In this document: positions 8,902 to 14,479 of the stretch, one piece after another | How positions within the stretch are numbered: position 1 is the stretch's first letter | Layout: each line of letters starts with the position of its first letter | DNA from: Winogradskyella_A sp963966315 | GTDB taxonomy: Bacteria; Bacteroidota; Bacteroidia; Flavobacteriales; Flavobacteriaceae | Length of the DNA: 14,479 nucleotides | NCBI GenBank assembly: GCA_963966315.1 | Contig: CAWZYX010000078.1 | Span: 1 to 14,479, forward strand | Direction of reading: 5' to 3' | Notes under the pieces: generated by a model | What the model was told of the DNA's origin: nothing | Database searches by the model: none | What the model saw: the letters and a program-made list of their open reading frames with translations, nothing else | Program-made: the position numbers and the translations under genes

Positions 8902-11181
8902 TCAAGAGTTTTTTCTAGCCTTTTCCTGGGCATCGATTACCGCAATGGCGGTCATATTCACAATTTCTTCAACGCTTGCCCCAAGCTGCAAAATATGTAC
9001 AGGTTTTCTCATGCCCATCATGATTGGTCCAATGGACTCCGCTTTATTGAGCTCTTTGAGTAACTTATAGGTGATGTTGGCGGCATCGAGATTGGGAAAA
9101 ATAAGGGTGTTCACTTTTCTCCCGGCGAGCTTAGAGAAAGGGAAGATCTCCTTGAGCATCTCGGAGTTTAAAGCAAAATCGGTCTGCACTTCTCCATCAA
9201 TGATCATATGGGGAAAATTACTGTGCAAATAAGCTACAGCCTCATTCACTTTGGCAGCGCTATGGTGTTGCGATGAGCCAAAATTAGAATAGGAGATCAT
9301 GGCTGTTACGGGCTGCATACCGAATAAGCTTACCGTTTTAGAGGTCATTCTGGCAATAGTCACCAGATCTTCCGCTGTTGGGTCAATATTGATGGCCGTA
9401 TCGCTTAAAAACAAAGGTCCTCTCTGAGTGAGTAAAATATTGGTGGTTGCGATGCGGGAGGCACCCTTGGCCATTCCAATCAGGTCTAGCATTGGTTTGA
9501 CCACCGTGGGATAACTTCTGGAATATCCTGAGATCAGAGCATCGGCATCCCCTTCGTTGACCATCATGGCTGCAAAATAGTTCCTTTCTCTCATGATCTT
9601 ACGTGCAGAATACCTGGTGACGCCATCGCGTTCATTTTGCTTCCAGTAAATCTCAGCATATCGGTTCTTTCGTTCCGTCTCAGCATCAGTCTTGGGGTCA
9701 ATAATGGGTATGTCTGCATCGAACTCAATTTCTTCCATTAATTGTTTAATGACTTCCTTCCTTCCCAAGAGTATGGGGTGTGCGATGCCATCGTCGTAAG
9801 CGATCTGAGCAGCCTTTAACACGTCGAGCTGATCTGCTTCAGCAAAGACAACCCGCTTCGGATTGGTTTTGGCCCTATTGAGAAGTAACCGTACCAGTTT
9901 ATTATCAGAACCCAGGCGCTCCAGAAGACTTTCTTTATAACGCTCCCAGTCGCTTATAGGCTCCTGAGCGATGCCACTTTCCATGGCCGCTTTTGCCACA
10001 GCAGGTGGAATCTCGCCAATTAATCTGGGGTCAAAGGGTTTGGGGATGATATAGTCTTTTCCAAAAGAAAGCCTCGTTTCACCATAGGCCACATTTACCT
10101 GTTCGGGGGCAGGCGTTTTGGCTAACTGTGCCAGAGCCTCAACTGCCGCCATTTTCATTGCCTCATTGATCTTGGTAGCCCGCACATCAAGTGCCCCTCT
10201 AAATAAATAGGGGAACCCCAATACATTATTGACCTGATTGGGGTGATCGCTTCTACCCGTTGCCATGATGATATCATCTCTGGTCTCTACCGCCAGTTTA
10301 TAACTGATCTCGGGATCGGGATTGGCCATGGCAAACACAATGGGGTCTTTGGCCATGGATTTCAACATATCGGCAGTAACGATATTGGCCATAGACAGAC
10401 CAATAAAGACATCGGCTCCTTTCATGGCCTCTTCCAAGGTATCAATGGCCCTTTCCGTTGCAAATTCTGCTTTCTGTGAGCTCAGGTTTTCGCGATCTTG
10501 GCGGATCACTCCCTTACTATCGAGCATCACAATATTTTCACGTTTGGCTCCAAAAGCCTGATATAGCCGCGTACATGAAATAGCAGCTGCTCCTGCTCCA
10601 CTAACCACGATCTTTACCTCGTCCATGGATTTTTCTGCCAGTTCGAGAGCATTGATGAGGGCCGCTGCTGAAATAATAGCCGTTCCGTGCTGGTCGTCGT
10701 GCATAACAGGAATATCCAGTTCCTCCTTGAGACGACGTTCAATTTCAAAGGCTTCAGGTGCTTTGATATCTTCAAGATTAATACCCCCAAAGGTGGGCGC
10801 AATATTCTTTACGGTCTCGATAAAGGCATCCACATCTTCGGTGTCCACCTCGATATCAAACACATCAATATCAGCAAAGATCTTAAACAGAAGACCCTTT
10901 CCTTCCATAACCGGTTTCGAGGCTTCGGGTCCGATATTTCCCAGACCCAGAACAGCCGTTCCATTAGAAATAACGGCCACCAGATTTCCTTTGGTGGTGT
11001 ATTTATAGACGTTATTAACATCTTTGTCAATCTCTAAACAAGGTTCGGCAACTCCTGGGGAATAAGCCAAAGACAGGTCTCTTTGAGTGGCATAACGTTT
11101 ACTGGGAATAACCTTTATTTTTCCGGGAGTTGGCTTGGCATGATATACCAGAGCTTCTTTGCGTTTACTTGCTTTGCTCAT
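8902..11181 (-). CDS. maeB: NADP-dependent malic enzyme (MaeB-type, fused to a phosphotransacetylase-like domain)
   Basis: A 759-residue protein of the large MaeB type. It converts L-malate to pyruvate and CO2 with reduction of NADP+, supplying pyruvate and NADPH. Residues about 1-420 are the malic enzyme. They carry LAYSPGVAEPC (38-48, with candidate catalytic Y40), VMEGKG (91-96, catalytic K95), GGINLEDI (132-139, metal ligands E137 and D138), HDDQHGT (161-167, metal and substrate site), the nucleotide-binding GAGAAA (195-200), and NPDPE (287-291). Residues about 430-759 resemble phosphate acetyltransferase: KRVVFAEAD, SGYSRSYPTVVKP, SDTAINIDPTAEDL and MIIDGEVQTDFAL. In characterised MaeB proteins this domain is thought to be regulatory, sensing acetyl-CoA, rather than a working transacetylase; that is family knowledge. 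The ATG is at 11181-11179. ruvA follows after 81 bases. Confidence 0.95.
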   Translation of the reverse strand: MSKASKRKEALVYHAKPTPGKIKVIPSKRYATQRDLSLAYSPGVAEPCLEIDKDVNNVYKYTTKGNLVAVISNGTAVLGLGNIGPEASKPVMEGKGLLFKIFADIDVFDIEVDTEDVDAFIETVKNIAPTFGGINLEDIKAPEAFEIERRLKEELDIPVMHDDQHGTAIISAAALINALELAEKSMDEVKIVVSGAGAAAISCTRLYQAFGAKRENIVMLDSKGVIRQDRENLSSQKAEFATERAIDTLEEAMKGADVFIGLSMANIVTADMLKSMAKDPIVFAMANPDPEISYKLAVETRDDIIMATGRSDHPNQVNNVLGFPYLFRGALDVRATKINEAMKMAAVEALAQLAKTPAPEQVNVAYGETRLSFGKDYIIPKPFDPRLIGEIPPAVAKAAMESGIAQEPISDWERYKESLLERLGSDNKLVRLLLNRAKTNPKRVVFAEADQLDVLKAAQIAYDDGIAHPILLGRKEVIKQLMEEIEFDADIPIIDPKTDAETERKNRYAEIYWKQNERDGVTRYSARKIMRERNYFAAMMVNEGDADALISGYSRSYPTVVKPMLDLIGMAKGASRIATTNILLTQRGPLFLSDTAINIDPTAEDLVTIARMTSKTVSLFGMQPVTAMISYSNFGSSQHHSAAKVNEAVAYLHSNFPHMIIDGEVQTDFALNSEMLKEIFPFSKLAGRKVNTLIFPNLDAANITYKLLKELNKAESIGPIMMGMRKPVHILQLGASVEEIVNMTAIAVIDAQEKARKNS

Positions 11182-11203
11182 AGTGTTGACTTAATGAAAG
11201 GCA

Positions 11204-11211
11204 CAAAGATA
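11204..11211 (-). promoter_or_regulatory. Candidate -7 element of the maeB promoter
   Basis: The minus strand reads TATCTTTG, a perfect TAnnTTTG, 22 bases before the maeB ATG. That spacing is nearly identical to the box in front of ruvA. No convincing -33 TTTG is seen. The rest of the 189-base gap between maeB and the lipoprotein gene (11212-11370) is A/T-rich, and I see no gene or strong terminator in it. Confidence 0.5.
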
Positions 11212-11370
11212 CAGATTGAGGTGTATTATTTAAGTTATATGAGTTTATAAAAGAAATGAATACCAATTATATTGAAGGTCCAACTAACTTATCACACTAT
11301 TATAGGATGTTAAGTTAATTCGTGAATACTCGTTTTTAAATTTATTACACTTTTGTTCGTTGTTAGATCC

Positions 11371-12720
11371 CTAATCAATCAGATTTTTTATTCTTTGGAA
11401 ACCAGTATCGCCAACACCTTTACTTACAATTGTATTTTTGTTATTATCCAAGAGGATATAAGTTGGATAATTATTTATGTTTAACCCTTCAATTATACTA
11501 TTCTCACGATTTCTTCGATCCACGAAAGACTGAAACCATGACAGATTGTTTTCTAGTACATAATTCTTTACAATGTTAATGTCATTATCTAAGGCGATGC
11601 CAATGATATTGACATTTTCGCCATAATCTTGGTAAAAACTCTTTATTTCTGATACTTTGTCAATGCATGGTTTGCACCATGTTCCCCAGAAATACAATAA
11701 GGTATATTTTGATCCTTCTGCCATCAATGGATACAATTCGAATTTTTTTAGGTTCAAATCAATCAATTCAAAATTCTTAATACTATACCCAATTTTATTG
11801 GAATAAAATAATTTACCCTTACCATTTATTTTCTTCAGGTCTAGCTGATTCATTTCATAATTTAATGCATCTAGCTGAAAATAATCTTGAGCAATCCTTA
11901 TTGTATCACCAATTGAATAGGAAAAATTATCATTAAAAACTTGATCATTAGAATCAAAATTCAAGCTATCATGCTTTATTAAGATATCAGAATACTTATT
12001 ATTTGCCCCTTGTATGGCGACATCATAATTATTATTCATATACTCAAAATTTCCATACCAATAGTCCTTGAATTCCACAATCAACCTTGATTTCTGTTCG
12101 TTTTGATCTTGTGTCACTGGAAATTTCGGGTTAGTGGAATTAGGATAAACTACGATTTTTCTATTATAAAAATAAATTGAATCGTCTAGAGCATTCCAAT
12201 ATTGAAAATCATAAATTGGTAGCTTACTTATCTTTTTTTTGTCAATTGGATTCCAACTAAAGTCTTTATCAAAAGTCATCTTTTCATTATCCGAAAAAAT
12301 TCTATCTGAATTCGCATCTGTCATTACTACTTGATGATTTTTGTCAAAAAAAATACCTACATTGAGTTGTTTTTGATCTGGCTTGATTTTCTCCTTCAGA
12401 CTATCAATCCTAAGTTGATTAAATAAACTATCGTGAAAATGCCCATTCTTAAACAAGGAATACTTGAACCTCCCGAGATCTGTATTCAGTGTGGATAATA
12501 CTACACTATCATTTTTATCAATGTTGTATGATAATAATTGCTCTTCATAATAGGAAGGATAGCGATTCATTAATGTTGATATGAGTAGATTATTATAAAA
12601 CTCATTAAAAGCTATCTCCCCATTATTCACTCTTTTTGATAAGTCAATTGATAGGTTTTGATCTATTTGGTTGCAGCAACAAAGGAATGATAACGAAATA
12701 ATAAATAAAATCCTTTTCAT
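11371..12720 (-). CDS. Predicted lipoprotein with C-terminal TlpA/ResA-type thioredoxin domain
   Basis: A 449-residue envelope protein. The N-terminus MKRILFIISLSFLCCCNQ is a lipoprotein signal peptide; one of C14-C16 should be lipidated, with the exact cysteine unclear. NQIDQ follows, so no acidic surface-export signal is evident. Residues about 20-330 are an A/T-coded, N/D/K-rich region of unknown function. It contains an EF-hand-like loop DANSDRIFSDNE (135-146) and a beta-rich part (about 210-330). Residues about 330-449 are a thioredoxin fold: LLYFWGTWCKPC, with the redox pair C349/C352, and NNYPTYILLD, with the cis-proline P419. TlpA/ResA-type proteins reduce or rearrange disulfides in exported proteins, such as in cytochrome c maturation. 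The substrate here is unknown. Codon use is visibly more A/T-rich than in maeB or sprA, consistent with an accessory gene. The long N-terminal region is not one I can name. Confidence 0.85.
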   Translation of the reverse strand: MKRILFIISLSFLCCCNQIDQNLSIDLSKRVNNGEIAFNEFYNNLLISTLMNRYPSYYEEQLLSYNIDKNDSVVLSTLNTDLGRFKYSLFKNGHFHDSLFNQLRIDSLKEKIKPDQKQLNVGIFFDKNHQVVMTDANSDRIFSDNEKMTFDKDFSWNPIDKKKISKLPIYDFQYWNALDDSIYFYNRKIVVYPNSTNPKFPVTQDQNEQKSRLIVEFKDYWYGNFEYMNNNYDVAIQGANNKYSDILIKHDSLNFDSNDQVFNDNFSYSIGDTIRIAQDYFQLDALNYEMNQLDLKKINGKGKLFYSNKIGYSIKNFELIDLNLKKFELYPLMAEGSKYTLLYFWGTWCKPCIDKVSEIKSFYQDYGENVNIIGIALDNDINIVKNYVLENNLSWFQSFVDRRNRENSIIEGLNINNYPTYILLDNNKNTIVSKGVGDTGFQRIKNLID

Positions 12721-12771
12721 AAAAAGCTTAAACTATATTTCTATGTTTGAATAGAAAACTGTGAAAATCCA

Positions 12772-12810
12772 AGAATAAGAAGAAATTTGGAAAAATTTAT
12801 TTCTTATTCT
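12772..12810. repeat. Long A/T-rich imperfect inverted repeat
   Basis: Arms AGAATAAGAA-G-AAATTT (12772-12788) and AAATTTATTTCTTATTCT (12793-12810) pair over 16 positions, with one 1x2 internal mismatch and a GGAA loop. It lies just after the stop of the decayed queG end (12814) and about 50 bases upstream of the lipoprotein gene start. No U-tract follows on either strand. It may be the relic terminator of the old queG, or a regulatory structure upstream of the lipoprotein gene. Confidence 0.6.
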
Positions 12811-12813
12811 CAC

Positions 12814-13068
12814 TTATTTGATAAAATCAATGCTACGTTGCAGACCTTCATACTTTGCTCTTTTGACCGCCGAATTCTCAGAATCTTGTAAAGGTCACCT
12901 TGGTCATGTTCTCACAGTCGTTTATTTACAAGGATAAAAGATCCGGATGAGAATTAAAAAGCGGTTATAAAGACAAACATCTTAGCAGGCATAAATACAA
13001 GCCGAGCGGTTATCAAAGTGATCGGTTATGGTGTATCGCAGTCCAATTCCAACTCAATTATCAACGCG
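12814..13068 (-). pseudogene. queG: Decayed 3' fragment of queG (epoxyqueuosine reductase)
   Basis: This sits in the 390-base gap between the two lipoprotein genes. Read on the minus strand, it aligns with the end of QueG in broken frames. Around 13041-12954 there is LRYTIT, then FDN, then C-stop-DVCLYNRF, matching the family's FDNW...CQDVCPWNRF iron-sulfur region with a Q-to-TAA change at 12984-12982. Next comes FNSHPDLLSL and a TAA at 12928-12926, then ENMTKVTF. Two apparent single-base losses follow, then ENSAVKRAKYEGLQRSIDF-IK and the natural stop TAA at 12816-12814. The segment between NRF and FNSHP is shortened by several codons. The same terminal residues (AVKR.KY.GL) occur in the open queG end at 14318-14479, so two copies are present, clearly diverged from each other. 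The boundary near 13068 is approximate. The extent of decay argues that it is non-functional and old. Confidence 0.82.
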
Positions 13069-13076
13069 ACAATAAA

Positions 13077-13099
13077 CTTAAAAGCCCCTAGCTTTTGAG
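13077..13099 (-). terminator. Candidate intrinsic terminator after the lipoprotein gene
   Basis: In the transcript AAAAGC (13096-13091) pairs with GCTTTT (13085-13080) around a TAGGG loop. Two further flanking pairs occur beyond one mismatch. AAGTTTATTG follows. It begins 11 bases after the TAG of the gene ending at 13111. The stem is short and the tail modest, but its place is right for ending that transcript. Confidence 0.5.
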
Positions 13100-13110
13100 A
13101 CAACAGACGG

Positions 13111-14238
13111 CTACTCCTTTAAACTTTCGTTTAAGAAGATTTTAAGCTCTTGAGAACTTATATTGTATTTTAAAACTTCACCCTTATCATCTATCAAAAA
13201 GGTTGTCGGAAAAGCAGTTATATTTTGTTTTGCAGTCTCCACTCCATTTTCATCCAGATAATGCACCCAATTAAAATTTCTGTTTTTGATGGTGTCTTTC
13301 CAGTCCTTAATTTTATTGGTCTTATCTTTAGATATGCTAACGATTTCGAAGCCTCTATCTTTATATTTTTGATAAAGCGGAATATATTTTGGCATCTCTA
13401 TAAGACAAGGTCCGCAATTGGAATACCAAAAATCTATTAGTATGTATTCCTTATTTTTCATGTCGCTCACTTTAAAACTAACAGTTTCTAAGTCAAAGTT
13501 TTTAAGCTTCATCAATGTATTTGATATTGCATTCTCTTTCGTGTATTCTATAGCGTCTTTAAGACTCTTAAATAATCCTGTCTTTTTAATATCATCGGAA
13601 AATAAATGCAAGGATCCATCGTACAATTTGTTATACCTTTTTTCACGATTGTCTATATAATTAACCATTAACCATAACGGCACATAGGAAGTAGGATTTT
13701 TTTGTATGTAGTTTGTAATGACACTATCCCTTTTTAGTCTAAAGAACGCCCTTTCTTCTGTGGTTTTTGATTCATTCATTAGACTATCCACCTCGTTTAA
13801 CCCTAGCGCTTTTAGTTCTTCATACTCTAGTTGAGTTTTTGATTTATCCTCTATTTTAATCTTCCCCTTTTCAGTTTTAAAACTAACAGAAACCTCCGTT
13901 CTTCCATGATCCACAAAAAATTTGTCCGACTGACCATATTCTTCTTCAAAAAAATCGAACATATAGGGATATGGCGGCTTTCTACCTTTAAAGGTAATTT
14001 CGCCATTTTTTAAATACCCATTAAATAAAGAAGTGTAACTAGTATCCAGAAATCTTTTAGAAACTGAACTTGGATACATCGATAAAGAATCAGCATCAGT
14101 TTTTACAACAACTTCAAATACGCTATCATCAGCTATTAAAGGTTCCTTATCATCTATACAATTAATTAAAAGATTAGAAAGCATGATAACTAGTACTAGT
14201 CTTTTTGTAGGTACTACATTTCTCTTTGAATTTATCAT
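13111..14238 (-). CDS. Predicted lipoprotein with TlpA/ResA-type thioredoxin domain (DUF4369-like N-terminus)
   Basis: A 375-residue envelope thioredoxin. The signal peptide KRLVLVIMLSNLLINC ends at C27, an acceptable though not ideal lipobox (N at -1). The mature start would be CIDDKE, which resembles the acidic Bacteroidota lipoprotein export signal for surface display. Residues about 40-125 (FEVVVKTDAD, GEITFKGRKPPYPYMFDF, KFFVDHGRTEVSVSF) look like the beta-rich DUF4369-type domain often found in front of TlpA domains. Residues about 135-245 are helical, with FFRLKRDSVI and IQKNPTSYVPLWLM typical of that architecture. Residues about 250-372 are the thioredoxin fold: DFWYSNCGPC, redox pair C275/C278, and ITAFPTTFLID, cis-proline P344. 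The role is probably disulfide reduction or exchange outside the inner membrane; the partner is unknown. Base composition is A/T-rich. The gene lies between two queG ends, which implies it arrived with a rearrangement. Confidence 0.88.
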   Translation of the reverse strand: MINSKRNVVPTKRLVLVIMLSNLLINCIDDKEPLIADDSVFEVVVKTDADSLSMYPSSVSKRFLDTSYTSLFNGYLKNGEITFKGRKPPYPYMFDFFEEEYGQSDKFFVDHGRTEVSVSFKTEKGKIKIEDKSKTQLEYEELKALGLNEVDSLMNESKTTEERAFFRLKRDSVITNYIQKNPTSYVPLWLMVNYIDNREKRYNKLYDGSLHLFSDDIKKTGLFKSLKDAIEYTKENAISNTLMKLKNFDLETVSFKVSDMKNKEYILIDFWYSNCGPCLIEMPKYIPLYQKYKDRGFEIVSISKDKTNKIKDWKDTIKNRNFNWVHYLDENGVETAKQNITAFPTTFLIDDKGEVLKYNISSQELKIFLNESLKE

Positions 14239-14262
14239 AATTAGTAAACAATTAAGGCGAAT

Positions 14263-14288
14263 TGAACATTATAACAGTAATATGTTCA
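14263..14288. repeat. 7-bp inverted repeat between queG and the lipoprotein gene
   Basis: TGAACAT (14263-14269) and ATGTTCA (14282-14288) are perfect inverted arms with a 12-base centre, in the 79-base gap after the queG stop. No U-run follows, so a terminator is unlikely. It could be an operator for the lipoprotein gene or chance. Confidence 0.35.
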
Positions 14289-14317
14289 TCTTTATTCCTG
14301 TAAAGATACTATTATGT

Positions 14318-14479
14318 TTATAGCGAATCTTTCAAGAAACTAATATTGCATACCAGACCTGAATATTTAGTTCTCTTGACCGCAGACTGCCTAAAAACCT
14401 TATCAAAGGTTTCTTTTGTTAATTCTTCCCAGTCTCTTTTGGCCATGGTCAACAGCTCTGGGTGTGGATTAAACAAGGG
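14318..14479 (-). CDS. queG: Epoxyqueuosine reductase QueG, C-terminal end only (cut by window)
   Basis: The last 53 codons and the TAA (14320-14318) of a gene running in from the right. The residues NPHPELLTMAKRDWEELTKE, then TFDKVFRQSAVKRTKYSGL, match the end of QueG. QueG is the cobalamin- and iron-sulfur-dependent enzyme that reduces epoxyqueuosine to queuosine at position 34 of certain tRNAs in the cytoplasm. The iron-sulfur cysteines and catalytic domain lie outside the window. The extreme C-terminus (GLVCNISFLKDSL) departs from the GLKRNIDFLK-type ending that I associate with the family; the decayed copy at 12814 is closer to it. This copy is open as far as seen, but its integrity upstream cannot be judged. 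Confidence 0.85.
   Translation of the reverse strand, partial: PLFNPHPELLTMAKRDWEELTKETFDKVFRQSAVKRTKYSGLVCNISFLKDSL

Noticed and set aside
10625..11008. 127-codon plus-strand frame opposite maeB, with others nearby
   Set aside because: Antisense shadow of a well-conserved gene, with low-complexity serine-rich composition and no family resemblance.
11285..11317. TAACTTA / TAAGTTA inverted repeat with a 19-base loop in the maeB upstream gap
   Set aside because: Short A/T-rich arms and a long loop in A/T-rich DNA; within chance expectation, and no T-run follows.
11345..11370. TCTAACAACGAAC just after the 11371 stop, reminiscent of gene-cassette recombination sites
   Set aside because: No matching partner half-site is found downstream and no integrase is in the window, so an integron-type site cannot be supported.
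12814..14479. Integrative element using the queG end as attachment site
   Set aside because: Attractive given the two queG ends, but no integrase or transposase and no short exact direct repeat is visible; the copies are diverged over their whole length. I keep only the general rearrangement claim.
1..14479. CRISPR arrays, tRNA or rRNA genes, insertion sequences, riboswitches
   Set aside because: No regularly spaced repeats, cloverleaf-like segments, transposase-like proteins or recognisable riboswitch cores were seen in the non-coding stretches.

Overview
The window comes from a Bacteroidota genome, most likely a marine or soil member of the Flavobacteriaceae. The main evidence is a complete sprA, which encodes the giant outer-membrane translocon of the type IX secretion (gliding) apparatus. 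It sits in the series maeB-ruvA-sprA-gcvH-vanZ-like-TonB-like. Supporting signs are promoter -7 elements of the Bacteroidota form TAnnTTTG and no obvious Shine-Dalgarno sequences. Every gene I can support is on the minus strand, so transcription runs from the right end to the left. I cannot name a genus.

Left and central part (1-11181), in transcription order: maeB (hybrid NADP-malic enzyme/phosphotransacetylase-like protein, 11181-8902), ruvA (Holliday-junction binding subunit, 8820-8239), sprA (8234-1005), gcvH (glycine cleavage H protein, 946-566), a small VanZ-like membrane protein (573-205), and the first 48 codons of a TonB-like energy transducer (146-1, cut by the window). Spacing is tight. 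The sprA start is a TTG only 4 bases after the ruvA stop, and the vanZ-like start is a GTG that overlaps gcvH by 8 bases. maeB, ruvA and gcvH each have a perfect TAnnTTTG box about 20-30 bases upstream of the ATG.

Right part (11182-14479): an A+T-richer accessory stretch. It holds two unrelated-looking thioredoxin-fold (TlpA/ResA-type) lipoproteins (12720-11371 and 14238-13111), and at the far right the last 53 codons of a queG-like gene (epoxyqueuosine reductase, 14479-14318). The 390-base gap between the two lipoprotein genes is not empty. It contains a decayed second copy of the 3' end of queG (about 13068-12814), with in-frame stops, frameshifts and an internal deletion. The lipoprotein gene 14238-13111 is therefore bracketed by two diverged queG ends. 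This looks like the scar of an insertion or allele replacement at the queG end, between queG and maeB.

How the genes relate: the core genes are housekeeping (carbon metabolism, recombination, glycine cleavage) mixed with envelope functions (SprA, VanZ-like, TonB-like). The accessory genes encode predicted envelope-anchored disulfide oxidoreductases, one with an export signal suggestive of surface exposure. No new multi-gene defence or secretion system is visible. The most informative structure is the duplicated and decayed queG terminus and the cargo around it.
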